A stretch of 64,000 nt of DNA from Loxodes magnus. Its lineage: Eukaryota; Ciliophora; Karyorelictea; Loxodida; Loxodidae. How positions within the stretch are numbered: the first letter of the stretch is position 1; each line of letters opens with the position of its first letter. A model generated the notes under the pieces. It worked only from the letters and a program-made list of their open reading frames with translations, was not told the DNA's origin and made no database searches. The stretch spans positions 1 through 64,000 of the forward strand of contig CAMPDV010001228.1 in the NCBI GenBank assembly GCA_946699065.1. The letters are read 5' to 3'. This document shows, piece by piece, positions 45,960 to 59,373 of this stretch. Position numbers and translations under genes: made by a program.

Positions 45960-47226
45960 ATCAAAAATGTAGGTAATTTAGAACATCAACTCAAACCACA
46001 GCTCTATGCAAATTATTAAAATGGAAGAAGAAAAGAACGAGCAATATCATAGAATGATGACGAGATTATGCAGCTCAAAACTGCTAAAAGAGTAGGAGTT
46101 ACCTGTTTCAATAAATTTTTAGAAGAAAATTACTACAAACAAAGACTTAGTCCAGCAGAAAGGCAAGAAAATGAAATCATTCAAGCATTTTTCAGATGTT
46201 TGAATTAAGAATATGGTAAAAATATTGAGAGTGTGAAAATCCTTCAGGCATGAACAATCATTATATGATTCAAAAATAAGGGAACACTCACTCAATTCTC
46301 AAACAATTATCTTGTAAATGTAGAAATTTTTTAATACCAAAAAAGCAAAGAAACATAGAGGATTCTAAAACATTAAGAACTATCCGATTCATTAAACATT
46401 TAACATGTATTCAAGTTTTAACCAGGTAGAAACCCATCGATAGCAGTACAGAAAATAGTATGTATAGAGATCGGAACCGTAAAAGGTACAACACGAGCCA
46501 ATGGAAAAATGAAAACTTATTTAGAATTGAAGGAGATCAAAGACGCAGAAAATATACTAGATAAGTTAGACGAAAGGTAAAGCACTTACTTGAGTCATCC
46601 ATCAATTTGAAATTGTATGAACTGTAACCAAATGGACATAGTACAAACTGATACTTAAGAAAAAAAGCTATAAAGGAAGTAATTAAAAATGCTAAAGAAG
46701 TAAAAAACCAAGTTGATGCATTCGGAAATCAGAAATAAAACGCCTTACTATAAAGAGAAACTGATAGCGAAGGAAAATAAATCGAAGAAAACTAAAGAAG
46801 ATTAACCTTCAAATGAAATACCACTTTTATTTCTAGCAAAAGCAACAAATTTAAACCATATTAAAATTACTTTAAAGGTGGTCGACTTTAATAGATACTT
46901 AGCTACAAATTAAATAAATAAAATTGAGACAAAACGATCAATGTTATAAAAAGCAGAAAGTAAAATAGGAAATACGCCAAAAAATCTGAAACAACTAGAA
47001 AGCAGCGACAGGAAGAAGTATACATAAACACAGCGCTGTCTCGAAAAAAAGAAAAATATATATAATGATAAGGAAGATAATATCGTGTAAAAAAATTGAA
47101 GACATAAGTACAGGAAAAATAATAAGCATTAGAACGATTTATTTTCACGCTATTAAAGAAGAGGAAGCTAAAAATGCAGGGTAGGAGGATCAAGAAAAAT
47201 AGGAAGTACAAGGAAATACTAATATA
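45960..47226 (+). mobile_element. LINE lineage 1, copy A, ORF1 part
   Basis: Plus-strand ORF1 with AKRVGVTCFNKFLEENYYK, SPAERQENEIIQAFFRC and a partial zinc knuckle (CMNCNQ...GHSTN). Copy B at 59.7-61.0 kb is about 90% identical. Several frame changes show decay. The endonuclease part resumes at 48,285 after an insertion. Confidence 0.7.
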
Positions 47227-48284
47227 AATTAATTAATTAAATTAGCCTGGTTTCACCATTGTTTGGTTCACTACGAAAAAATAAAGAAACCAAATTTAAT
47301 TATTAAACAAATAAATAAATAAATTTGATTATAGAGCGCGTAGCACTCTCATTGGTGCGCAGCTCTTTAAAAAATGTTTCATACTGATAAGAATGTTTGC
47401 TACTGATAAAATTATCAGATACTGGTATAATTATTCAGTACTGATAAAAATGTTCAATACTGATATAATTTAAGAATAGTCGTAATCTTATCTACTTGTT
47501 GGAGGTCCAAGGACATGGCAGGATTGTGTATAATGCATCACCAAAGCAGAGGATGACATGTGTCAATTATGGGCACTTAAATTCCCCACCTCTGATGAAG
47601 CTCGCAATATTATTTCTTTTTCGTTCCAGAATTATATTAAATTTAAATTAAGCCAGCGCCGAAGGTCTAAAAATCTTATGTCTCTATGCCAAACCAAAGC
47701 AGAGGAAGACATAAAGTCAATTATGGGTACTTAACTTCCCCAAGCTCTGATGAAGATGACCTTGTTGTTCACATTCGAGCAACTATGGCTGTTAAAAAAT
47801 ATATATATTAATAATAGTCTAGAAATTTTTCTAGCTTCATTTGGTCTCTTTGATTCTTATCTTGTTCTCTCCATTTTTATAATCAAAATTGATTTTCTTC
47901 ACTCTTTAAATTCTTGTAATTCTTCCAAAGGCTGGAGTTAGAGAACATTCCACTATTCGAGTCAAATGACCCAATTATGTTAAATTCTTCTAAATAATAG
48001 TTATTTGCGATCTCAGTCATTTCTTTGTTGTTTTCTAAATTCCTGATTTGAATAGCGACATGTAAAATCAAGATAACTCTGAGATCTGGATTTCGGTTCC
48101 CTCTAGTCGACTTCTCGTTCGAAAGAGAGAACCCTCAAACAAGTAAGGTTTGTCACACAATGGGCCCGTTCTTACTTGTTTATGGTGGCATCTATTACAA
48201 GAGTACTTGGAGTGCAGACATGACTGCGCCGGATTGCCTAGTTGGTCGACTAGAAACCAGAATCCATTTTAAAAATGAATACAT
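47227..48284 (-). mobile_element. ~1.06-kb TTTA-tailed retroelement inserted in LINE copy A
   Basis: Absent from copy B, where the LINE is continuous near 61,020. On the minus strand it starts with a GC-rich head at about 48,255-48,080 (shared with 57,205-57,400) and continues with a 62-codon frame ending in TGA at 47,883. Two partial repeats of the TTCATCAGAG region follow (about 47,800-47,690 and 47,595), then the terminal hairpin and TTTATTTATT tail at about 47,365-47,310. This is the most complete copy of the family. Confidence 0.75.
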
Positions 48285-49030
48285 AATAAAATAGAAAGAA
48301 TTAAACAAAGGCACAGCAAATGTCAGAGGAATAAAATCAAGCAAGGAAGAATTAAACAAGTTTATGTGTAAAGGAGCATAAAAATTATGGCAGATTAAGT
48401 AATATTTGTGGATCAAACTGATGAAATACCTTATATATACGGATTCAGAGCAATAATAAAATTGAGCACAAAACACTACAAAGGAGTAGCATTTTATATA
48501 AAAGACGGAATTACCCGCAGAACTAAAGTGTTGAATATAACGGATCTTAATCAAGTAGAATTATTTTAGAGAGGAAGATTAATAGGTTTAAAACTTGATG
48601 ATTGGCTAGCATTGATAAACGTATTCAACACTACAAAATCCGACTCTGATTAACTAATACGCTTTTATGAAAGTTTTATAATAATACAAAATAGCAGCAT
48701 GCAGCAAAGGATTATAATTTTAATATTAGGGGGTTTAATGAGCTTATTCGCCAATTTTTACCGTATAAGCAGTATAATGCAGGCTAATACTTATTTAACT
48801 TGATGAAAGATTTTCTTAAAAATGTAAAGATCCAATTCAAGACACAAACTTCATCACAACATAAGGGAAAGAAAAATTCAAAATAGAATATTTCTTAACG
48901 GATCAATATATCACGACTAACATTATCAGCACAAAATTCTATCAATAGAGACAAATAGGAGATCATTAGCCAGTCAAAATAAAGATAAAAATGGTGGAAG
49001 AATATAGAAAAAGCCCATAAATTAAAAGGA
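48285..49030 (+). mobile_element. LINE lineage 1, copy A, endonuclease part
   Basis: Apurinic-type endonuclease of a non-LTR retrotransposon: GTANVRGIKSSKEELNKF, KGVAFYIKDGITRR, GRLIGLKLDDWLALINVF, IRFYESF and the C-terminal GDHQPVKIKIK with its conserved Asp-His. Frame changes are present. It stops at about 49,030 where the similarity to copy B ends, so the polymerase domain is missing. Confidence 0.75.
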
Positions 49031-49433
49031 TAATGAATTTACCTATAGTTGAACTACTTCCTTTGAAAGTCCTATTATTTTCTTACTTTTCTTTATCTTC
49101 CTAGATTCTTCTCCTTCATCTTATACACGACAAGTTTGGAAAATTAGTTAATAAATTCATTTTGGATGATTTAGTTCTAGCTTGCAGTATAGAATAGAAG
49201 TGATTTTCTCTAGCTGCTTTTAAATGTTGTATAATGACTTAGATTCAGAGGGAAAAATCTTTTATTAGATGTAATAATTTTAAAGTAGGTAATAACTATT
49301 TTTGATAAGTAATTTATTACAATTAATGCAAAACAAATTATCCTTTAGTTACTTTCTTAAGTGATATCTATATAATAAAATATTAAGTAACTTTTTTATT
49401 TTTCACTTATTCAAAAATAAAATATCAGCAGCT

Positions 49434-50729
49434 AAGTGTGAAGCATGTGAAGAAGACTTCAACTAAGAACTGAGATGACCAAGGAAGTCAGGCTGCGAGT
49501 GTATTCTTTGTGAGAAATGCATAAAAAATATCTACAACCTCTATTAGAATTTACTTGTAGCAAGTACAATCTTATTACTAAAGAACAATCTAGATATTAC
49601 CAATTATGAATAAAATCAGTCAATAGATATAGAACTACAATCTTTAGAACATTTGCTAGATACATTAGTAGTATTATTTAACTCTATATTGTATATAGGA
49701 TAAAATAAGAATCTGTGTGTAATGCTAGTAAGAATATCATCAGGAGCTCAGATGCATTACTATATAAAAGGCAATATAGCAATTAAAGAGTTACATAGAA
49801 TCTACTTTAAGAGACATTAAGTAGAGACTACTATATATCTATATTGAATCAATTATATAGGAAGCTAAGTTAGAAGTAAATTCTAGAATAGATAATATAG
49901 TTTAAATATAACTATAGGTAAAATAGAATATCTAGTAAGCTTGTTAGGAGATGCAAAATTACTAATAAAGCTTAATTAAGAAATGAATGTAGTTACTTTA
50001 AGAAACATCTGACCGCTATCAGCAGATAGATAGCTAGATTAATTCTATCACAAGCATCTCTTAAGACAGTATTAATCTGTGCGAGAATAAGAGGAATTAG
50101 TTGGATAAGTTTTAGTTTGCAATCTATAATAAACTCTAGAGCATATCATAATCCTCTACTGTGTATCATGAGCATTTAAGTATATAGGATCTCTAGAATT
50201 ATAGCTAATATAGTGTAACATTTTTAGCCTAGTGTAGCTTATTAGAGCTATATGATATAAACTAACTAGATAAAGTAATTATAGTTAGAATGAAACAATT
50301 ATATAAAGACATGCAGTAAATACTCCTTTAATAAGAAAAGTAAGAATAAGAGTATCACAATTAAATCTCCTCCTTAGAGAATAGATATCATCTTACATAA
50401 GTTAGGTCAATAATTTAAATCAATAATTCATTGGATAGAATAAGTCAATATAGAATCTAACTGATTAACCTTATTTACTGAATAAGGATAGCTAACTACA
50501 GGTCTAATAAATTTAATATGTTTAAGAAACTTAAGAGCTTCAATAGAAATAAGTAAATCTTCAATAGGAACTTACTGTTAGTTAATCAACAATCACTTAA
50601 TTATAAAATTAGTTAAAGAAGTTATCATAAGAGTGCCTCGATTACTAAGAGTAGATAAGAATCTAATTATTGAGTAAGAGGTGTTAAAAACTGTTGATGT
50701 TTAGCTGGAAAACAACAATATTATATTGA
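49434..50729 (+). CDS. RING-like / coiled-coil protein
   Basis: A single uninterrupted frame of 431 codons ends at TGA 50,727-50,729. The first Cys pair is at codons 2 and 5, so the true start must lie upstream, perhaps in an exon near 49,316 (ATGCAAAACAAATTATCC). Ligands follow the RING-kelch spacing: C-x2-C-x15-C-x-C-x2-C-x2-C, with Cys in place of the His and no clear last pair. Helical regions follow, then a Gln-rich coiled coil (LQVQQIQYVQETQELQQKQV). TRIM-like layout, but no B-box seen. Five internal TGAs read as Trp (ELRWPRK, LYWINY, RNIWPLS, VSWAFKY, RAIWYKL). A diverged relative is at 62.9-63.2 kb. Ubiquitin ligase activity is doubtful without the last pair. Confidence 0.65.
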
Positions 50730-50734
50730 CTTAT

Positions 50735-51890
50735 TAGAGTAATAAGGACAAAAAATAAAATAAAAAACCTATTATTTGGAATAGTATAAGGAATAAATTA
50801 AATAACTCAGGGATAATAATAATAATAAGATAAAAAGTTTCAATTCTTTGCGTATTGGGACATAATTGCACTACTTATAGTATATTTCAAGCAAATTATG
50901 TTAAATATAAGAGTTTATGCAAGTTTATTATCAACCTCTAGTTAATATTTCCTGCTTCTGTTCTTTTTTTTCTTCTATATTAGTTCTAAATTGTGTTCTC
51001 GCATTTTCCTCTCTCTTCTTATTTTCAATTTTCTTCTTATTTGTATTCACAACAATCATTTAAGTTTCTTTCTTAGATTATATTTATTCTCTCATCAGTT
51101 TATCTTTTTGTTTCAGTTATTAAATTTTAAAATTTCTATTCTTTTTTAATCAATTTTTTATGAAAATTTTTAATATATTTATCAATCTTAGGGGTTTTAC
51201 TTTTTGCAAAGTTTGAATTAATATAGATTTAGTCGTACAGAATTAGTTTTTTATAATCTTTGTCATTAAATATTTTTCGATTAGATAATTCCTAAAAGAC
51301 ATATTATATAAAGTACATTAAATATAAGATCGAGTTCGGCATGAGCTAAACCACATGCACAATCAATTCCATTTTATGTGCTTATGTGACGGAAACCAAG
51401 TTCGTATTAGAAATTATAGGTGAATGTCCTCAGTTTGAAAATGGAAGTTATGTCTTATATTCTATGTCTGTTAAACTTAGTATAAGTTATTTAAGGAAAC
51501 ACATTTTGATTATTTCAAATAAATTACATTTATCTTTAAGCTGTAGGCATTTGTGCCTTCCTTTATAAACATTCTTATAAAGAAATTTTAGCTCTTAGAA
51601 TAATATGCTAATTAAATTATTTTATATTTGTCATACTTTCAATATCAATTTTATATTATTCAAGGCTTTTATTTATGTATTTCATATATGTCAAATTGTA
51701 CTGCTTGCATTTAGAAAACAAGAATGCTATATCAGAGTTCAGATTTTCTCTACTGATTTATTCTAACTCAAAATAAAAACGCATGAATTTTAATATTGTC
51801 ATGTGTGCAAACGGAAGTCAGTTAAGATCAATGAAATAAGATTCATTTAATGCCGATAAAAGAGATTTAAATGCCTTCTTTGAAATGATT
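50735..51890. other. AT-rich stretch, no gene recognised
   Basis: Between the RING-like gene and the 3' side of the minus-strand LINE. It may hold the 3' part of that LINE, but no motif was recognised. Confidence 0.3.
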
Positions 51891-54349
51891 CTTTTTAATT
51901 TAGTTATTTATTTTTCATTCCTTTAAGTCCAGAAATGATACTTCAAGGAGTTATATCACTTCCATACTTTATTTTAGTCAAAATAAATGTTCTGCAAAGT
52001 GTTCTAAAATTGAACAGTGATATTAGTCTGTACTTAAAAAGAATTGCTGATGCTTTCAAAACTGCTACTCTGAATTCAGATACTTTGCTTGCACAGTGTA
52101 GTTTATAATTTTAGTTATTTCCAAATCTGTATTCAAGATATGTAATTTCGACCTTTTAAACAATAGGAATTTTATTAATATTTAAATTTATTTAAATCTA
52201 TTTTCTTTCTTTTTTAATAACTAAATTACTTCACATTTCCATATTTATATTTAGTTTTACTCAAGAAAATATTTTTTTAGTGAATTCAAGTAATTTTTAT
52301 GCATTTTACTATGGATTAGAAAGCTCAATTAAGTTATCTGAAAAGCCACGAACCACTAAATTTCTCTAGCATATATTATAGCCATATTTATGTTATTTTT
52401 CTTCTAAGAATCTAATTACCCTATCATAAATATAAGTCCATGGCTGCATCCTTATAATACTCCGTTATTTAACTTAAGTGATTTTGTAATATTACCATCA
52501 ATAAGGAACTTAGCATCAATATTTTCACAAAAAGATTCAAGTGCTATTATCAATCCCAGAGGTAATCTAAGTCTTCTTAGATGTTCAAATAGTAATTTCC
52601 TTGGTATACTGTCAATCATTTTTTCCACGTCTATTAGAGTAGCAATTAACTATTTTTTTATGACCATCTACGATGCAAGTCAATAATCTATTAAATTGTT
52701 CAAATTTAGATATTTTCCGGTAAAAGCCAAATTAAGCTTGATGAATGATATTTCTTTCATATATTAAATTATATAGTCTTTAAGTTAATGCTTTATTTTA
52801 AGTAAGCAATTCAGTAGGGCTATTGGTCTTAATTTCTTGAGACACTTTTACTTCCTTTTTTGAAAATAGGTAAAATATGAATTTTTTTTAAAATTAATTT
52901 GGTGTGTTCCTAGCTTATTGTTACTAAAGCTTGTAACTATACTATGTAATTCCTATCCTCCATATTGAATGAATTCTGGTTTTAAAGCATCACTACCTGA
53001 GGCTTTGGTATTTGCTAATTGATTGATTATTTTTTGAATTTGAGATTCTTTAAAAGAGGCGTTTCTTATAAAGAAGGATAAAAATAGAGGTTAATTTTGA
53101 TATATTGTATTAATGTTTGTATTTGAATTTTGAATCTCTTCTTTATTTAAATTTGAATGTTTGTGAAAAAGTGAATTTAGTGAATTTGAAATAAATAGCT
53201 ATTGCTACTGATAATTAAAATGAATCTAATTAGTATTTTGGATTAATTAAAGTTTTTGCTTATTTGAACATTATTTATGCATTCTTATTAAGATTTTGAT
53301 GTTTTTCTTATGTCTTTTTTAATTTCCAAAATTAGTATTTTTTATTGTTGATAAGTTGAGAATTTCTTAATTTTGAGGCCCAGCTTAAAGAATTTGAGTA
53401 TTAAATATTATGTTATTTAGATGAACTGGAAGTTGATAATAATGTTTTTTGTACACTTGCTAAGTGCAATCTGAGCATTAATATTAATTAAATCACAGAT
53501 AAATTAGTACTACTTTTCAACATTATTTTATTCTATTTGTTTAAATTGGGAGAACTATCCCTAATAAAGATTTTGATATTATCTTCTTACATTAGGATCC
53601 TACAATTTTGAAATTTTAAAGAGTAAACGATATTCTTAATTTTGATATATTCTAGTTAAATCATAGAGTAATAATTAATGGGAAATGATCAGTATGAAAA
53701 CCCCAATTTTGAATCACACAAAAATTAGAGAAATCATCAATATTCAAGTGTTTAGTTGCTAGGAAATAATCATTACAGTAATTTTAGTTGTTTACTCTAT
53801 GAGTGAATGTGTTGTATTATTAATCATTCAATACTATTAGGTCATTTGCTTTTATGAAATCTAATAGTCTTTAAGTATTATTGTTAATTTGTGATTAATT
53901 ACTGCCCAAATTAGGAAGTAAAGCATTGAAATCACCACAAAGAATAGTAGGCCTCTAATTGTCATTATTATATTAGAAAGATATTCATAAGCAAGTTCTT
54001 TGTTGGCTTTTCATTTGTAGGCAAATAGCATGAAGCAACTGTTAAATACCCAATTCTTATACTAATAAAATGTCCAGGAAGAGAAATCTAATTCATTTTA
54101 ACAAGAATCAAGTTACTTCTTTACTAATAGACATACTCCTCTTGCTCTAATATTAGCATTTTAAAAATATGTACGATACTATTCTATTATTATAGGGCTA
54201 TGTTAGTCTTATGTTTCATTTATAGAGAAAATATCAAAATCATTATCAATTATAAAAGATTATAAAGCAAATTATTTACTGCCAATCGAATTTATATTAA
54301 TATGTCCTATTTTTAATTATTTTTGTGCTGCAGGTAATCCTCCTTTATA

Positions 54350-56873
54350 AATACATATTTATTTTATCCCTTTTTTATCAACCTAAATATGTACTAATTC
54401 TTTTCTAATTTCAGGGTGTTAATGGTAAAATTAGATTAGAATGTAAATTACCTGAGTTGTATATTCCTCTAACAGCTTTTTGTCTATTACTATTTTTTGT
54501 ACTATCTACTGTACCTTATGTTAATTCTTTATTTATTGTTACATATCTTCCTTGTATGTTTTTCATTTCATATTAATTTCTTCTTCATGTTTCCTCTTGA
54601 GTTAATTAAAATAGTTATTAGTAGTTTGAGTTGCAATGTTGATTTAAATATTAGTTGTCTAAATCTGCTATTCTTTTTTCCAAGGTTGAGTCTCTTGCTT
54701 AAATAATTATTAATTTCTTATTTTCTTAATTTCTTCCAGTTTTCTAAGTTATTCTAGATATTTAAAATAAATTCCATATTAAGTTAATGATATGTTTATT
54801 GAAGTTTTTAGTGATTTATATCTATAAAGTTTGTTTGACAAAATTTTTAACTTTATTCCAATTTTTCAGTGTTAACTTAAACTTCTTAATGTTATCATTA
54901 AACTTAAATTTCCTAATCTTATTATAAATTAATTGTTTAGATAATTTTATTTTCTACATTACATTTTATTTAAAGGTTTTAATCTGTCTAAATTTATTTA
55001 TTTTAGCTTAGTAATTCTGTTTAGGTAGAATTTTCTGCTGTTTATTAAAGTTTGAGATAATATTGTTTTTATATGTCTATATTAGATTTTTCTATGGCTA
55101 GTAGTTATTATATATTAGAAGTTTTTAATTTTTCAATTTCATTATGCTTTTAAGATATCAATATTTGAAATTCCATATCTTTTTATTATAATTCTTCTTG
55201 AAACTCCATGCTTTATTTAAAATTCTACTAATTTTATATTTTTAGCTGATTATTTAAAGTTATTAGCTTTATAGTTATTAGTCTTTATTTATAAATAATT
55301 AATTTTAAATTATCAACTATTGGCTATTTAATAGATTTAATTAATTTCATCAGTTTATGCAGTTTAATTATTATATTGAGAAATTAAATCTGTTTAAACT
55401 TCTATCTCTTTAGAATTATTTTGCTTTTTTCCAAAAATTAATTAATTATATTTAAACTATTGTTATTACTTTTAGTATTTAGATTTTAGTATTTAATTTT
55501 AAATTTTCTTTAGTTTCTTATAAGTTTTATTTACATACACTTTGTACTATTCTATTACTGCTTCATACTTACTTATAATCCTTTCCTCATTTTCTTAAGT
55601 TGATAGAAATTTTTAAGAATAATTTGATTATTTTATAGATTTTATATTTATTATTCAAGTTCTTTAATCTAATTTAAGAACTATTTTTTACTAGTTTCAA
55701 ACTCTTAGGATTACATTTGATCCTTTACTTCAATAAGTTAAGCTTAAAGTTATATGTTTTTGATTTCAAGATTATTTATATTTTTTAGATTTTAATTTTC
55801 TTAATTCTCTTGGTTTAAAAGATTATTGAATTTTTAATTTTAGTACTATACATGATTATACTCTAAATTTTAAGTAAATATGGAATATTCTATAATTCCC
55901 TTATTATTTTCATTTTTATTCATTCAAATCTTCTATCTTAAATATCTTTATTATTCCCCCTATTATTTAACATTTATACCTTTTATTCAACTGTGCCGCC
56001 AAAATTCCTTTTCAACAGTATATTTCTCAACTTTTAAAATGCGCTTCAACTGATGACATCGCTCCAAGGAATATTTAAGTTATCTTAGTGGAACCCTAAG
56101 AAAAGTATTTATTGTCTATTAGCTACATTGTTTTAGTATTTATCTTATTAAATTGACTATTCATTTTATTTACTTCAGTTGAAGCGTTTCCAAATTCTAG
56201 ATTTATGAAAGTGTAAACATCTGCCTATGCTTTTTTTATAAGATCACAGCTTCTTTATTGCTAGATAAGAGTCGCTAAGAGTTTAAATTAGCGATTTTGA
56301 ATTAGTTTCCATATTGATAGTTATCAGCTTATAGTTTTAAAGTTTATTTTAAGTTTTGTAAATTTTGCTTATTAGCTAGTATTTCTTCAATACTATCATT
56401 ATAATGGATTTAATTAATTATTATATTTAATTGATTAGTTATAGAATTAAAGTCACTTTTCTTTACTCAAAAGTATTTTCTCAATAACTTATAAAGTAAG
56501 AGTTAATCAAATAGGCTAATATAGCTAAAATATTTTCTTAAGTTTAAAGAAATTATTCATGTTCTTACCTTTTAATTAGATATTAAATAGTAAGATAATT
56601 ACAGTTTAATGGTGAAAACATATCTGTTTGCTATTCAAATTACCTTTATTTATTTAGTCCATGAAAATGTTAAATTTTTCAATCCATTATCTCCTTTTTG
56701 TTATCTTATGTTAGTATACAATATTTTCTTTATCTCATTAAATTTATTTTTGATACTTTTTTAATTCATTTCTTAAACGTTTCTTTTAAGTATTAGCAAC
56801 ATATCCACAACTTAATTTAACTTCTTATTTTTCCTATATCATTATCTACCTTAACCAGCTTCAAAGAATATGT
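54350..56873 (-). CDS. LINE lineage 2 ORF1, long coiled coil
   Basis: One frame from 56,873 down to about 54,350 with no break I can see and only a few TGAs at Trp-compatible sites (for example QIKWIVN, KEFWRHSWIK). Heptads dominate (NQIKELEQQIQNLQNNQI, QQKDMEFQILISQKHNEIEK). No zinc knuckle found, unlike lineage 1. The upstream end is cut at the duplication breakpoint at 56,873. It could alternatively be a host coiled-coil gene into which the LINE fell, since ORF1 and endonuclease meet with a frame change near 54,340. Confidence 0.5.
56320..56873 (-). repeat. Segmental duplication, copy B, left part
   Basis: Matches 39,922-40,479. At 56,873 the match jumps to 42,714 of copy A (ACGAAGATCGG), so 2.2 kb present in A is missing here or was inserted there. 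Confidence 0.8.
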
Positions 56874-57189
56874 AGCTAACGAAGATCGGAACAAATTTAA
56901 AGTAGAAGGTGAATTTTATTAAACTTAACAAAAATTTTGATTTGTAACAAAACTAATAATGTTGAAGTCAAGATAATCTATTATATTATCTTATGATTGA
57001 GCTTTTATCGAGAGTATAGGTGTTATAGTGGCTTGGATTTATTATTGTTTATACAAGGAACATTTTTAAGTATATAGATTTTAATTTAAATGATTAAAGG
57101 AATAATGTATCTAAGGGTTTAAGATTTTGACTTGATGATAGTAATGATACTTAACTAGTATTTAGATGTAGGTATAGCTTAACTATTAT

Positions 57190-57640
57190 ATATTATATAT
57201 TATATAAAATGGATGTCGGCTGCGTCAGACAAATTAGTAGGGAATCTGGTGCAGTGTATACTACATTGCGAGTAATCTCGCACTAGATGCCACCACGTAA
57301 AAGGGTGGATAAGCTCCGTTGAGACATACCTAACTTACCCCGAGAGTTCTCTCTAGCAGTATGAAAGTTTGACTGACGGGGCTTCTAATTACCGACTTAA
57401 TAACTATCTCTTATTTGGACTTTGTTCAAGAAAACTGAAGCATTTGACTCAATATTTAGAATAATTTTTAATAAGAAGATTCCCCATTTGGAGAAGCTGA
57501 CATTAGTCATCGGATCTCTAGAATTTTAACAAGAAACATGAGAACATTTTTCTTAATATTAAATATTAAAATTGAAAGAGATGCGCGCCAATGAGGTGCT
57601 ATGCGCTCTATAATCATTTTTATCTATTTATTATTTTATT
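57190..57640 (+). mobile_element. TTTA-tailed retroelement, internally shorter copy
   Basis: Absent from copy A at about 43,890. The GC-rich head (GATGTCGGCTGCGTCAGAC, TCTGGTGCAGT, TAGATGCCACCA, GAGTTCTCTCT) matches 48,255-48,080 in reverse. The element ends in a diverged hairpin (GAGATGCGCG...GCTATGCGCTC) and a TTTATCTATTTATT tail. It is about 430 bp against 1.06 kb for the copy at 47.2-48.3 kb. Confidence 0.7.
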
Positions 57641-57978
57641 ATAGTTTTGATTTGATTAGATAAATAATAGAGTAATCTAATTAGTACTTGTATAATTTGA
57701 TTATAAGGATGTATTTAATGACAATTTTTATGGCTGTGTTGAATATGTTTTGGTATGTTATAAGCTGTATGTCTGTATCTGAATAATGATAATATTTGAA
57801 TAATAGATTTTTAAATATGTTTAGATAAAATCTTATTCTTCATTTATTTCAGACGCTTTAAATATTTTAATAAGTAGTAACATATTTAACTAATTATAGA
57901 TATTTAAACTACTTCTTTACATATAAAACTATATTATTATAAATATTATTAATAATATAGATATTATTATTATGTTTA

Positions 57979-59373
57979 TCAGTTATGACTTCTAATACTT
58001 CTATAACTCAATTTTTCTAAATCAATCCTCATTATTGAAACTCTTGGGTATTCTATAGCAAAAACATATCCATAGTTATTTCTTATTTTCATCTCCGTTA
58101 AAGCTAGAATATCTTTAAAAATTTAACTTTTTTGTCATTATTCTTTGTTTCTTTTATATATTCTTCTTGAATATTCATTCGTAAAATAATTTTTCATACC
58201 TCCAAATATGATAAAAGGCTCTAAACAAACTATAGGCCTAGCAACAGCTTCAGGAAGATTTTAATTTTACTTACTCCATCTATCATTCTATATATTATAT
58301 TTTCATATATCTTTTAAAGTTTATACTTTCTAACTATACCCTCCAAAAGAATAAATATTTTATTCATCTTTATCTACTACTAAAGTTTAATCTACTATTA
58401 TAAATGGAAATTAAGAGCAGTTTTATCATTTACTTTAGTTTTCCATCTTTAATTTTTCTACTGATTATAAAGCTTGATTATTACTAGTAAATCCTCCAAC
58501 CACATAAACATATTTTTAAGCAGCTGCTATTCCAAAACCACCTCTTCCCTCATTTAGATCACTAAGTTTTATTCTATTACCTTCAAAATCAAATTATCAA
58601 GTTTCTTTTATTCCTTTCTTTTAATTTATGTTATATCCTCCAATTAAATATAACTTATTTTAATATTCTATACTTTTGCTGTCAACAGGAATTATAATTT
58701 AAACTTAGACTTATCGTAATTACTCTGTTTAAATATTAAATAAACTTAATTTTTAAATTCCATAATCAAATAAGTGAATATAGTTAGATTATATAAAGTG
58801 TTAGGTTAGTTTATGTTAATTAGTCTAAATAATATTTGGTTACTTAGTATTGTGTTATAGTTTTTATCTTATTAGATTGTAAGTTAATTTAGACTTTAGT
58901 ATTGTAGGTGGTTATGAGTTATATTAGAGTATAGTTGGTTTTAGTGATTAGTAGAATTAGATAATATTTGAGTGTTATTTTTGGTAGATAAATGTTGGTT
59001 AATGATTGATGATGATATTAGTTAGTGGTATTATGAGAGTATTACTAATGTTTGATTATTTGGTTGTAATGGTTTTAGATTTTTCCATAATTTACCTCCT
59101 TATCTCTTTTAATTTCTATCTAGCATCTTAAATCTTTTATATGTATTATTAGTTTTAAAATATCATTCTTATTAAATCACTTTCTTAAGGTAAATCATCA
59201 AATCTAAAATGGAATCCTTTTTAACAAATAGGACATTACATTATGCCTTATAATCAGTACTCAGTATTCAAACACAAACCACAGTAAATATGTCCACAAG
59301 GTAAGACAGTTGGAAGAGCATTAGTTAAGTTGTAATCTTCTAAGCAGATTAAGCATTTTGGTAACGCTTACAT
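57979..59373 (-). CDS. RING-kelch protein, copy B
   Basis: ATG 59,371-59,373, TGA 57,979-57,981: 464 residues with no frame break, the same length as the homologous part of copy A. Same C3HC4 RING at residues 7-50 and kelch blades. In the fourth blade the Trp of DRW is TGG (58,276-58,278) where copy A has TGA, and DIW keeps TGA in both. The TGA in KEQWQ is also conserved. Copy B ends at the TGA that copy A has lost, so it probably shows the ancestral C-terminus (LEKLSYRSIRSHN). Its RING-to-linker half is almost identical to copy A and the kelch half is more diverged. Confidence 0.87.

Larger units (their letters stand above)
51900..56873 (-). mobile_element. LINE lineage 2, near full length (ORF1, endonuclease, RT)
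   Basis: Minus strand. ORF1, 56,873 to about 54,350: over 800 codons in one frame, Gln/Asn/Lys-rich coiled coil. Endonuclease, about 54,340-53,660: HININSIGSK, IINDxDIFSINET-like start, GDFNALLPNLGSN (53,922-53,936 for GDFNA) and HTDHFPLI. RT, about 52,900-52,330: LPIFKKGSK, QFGFYRK, LIDVEKMIDSIPRKLLFEHL, GVLQGC (52,449-52,463, Gln from TAA) and FSDNLIEL at the catalytic FADD box. Frame changes occur between and within domains, so this copy is dead. The D-D of FADD reads D-N. Left end not defined. Confidence 0.78.

Noticed and set aside
46903-47211. Hydrophobic 102-codon minus-strand ORF (also 60,617-60,895)
   Set aside because: Antisense of LINE ORF1; both copies show it only because the ORF1 sequence is duplicated.
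37330-47690. A 10-kb DNA transposon or Polinton with terminal inverted repeats
   Set aside because: The inverted ends are separate copies of the TTTA-tailed retroelement. One lies in an insertion absent from duplication copy B, and no transposase, capsid or polymerase B was seen between them.
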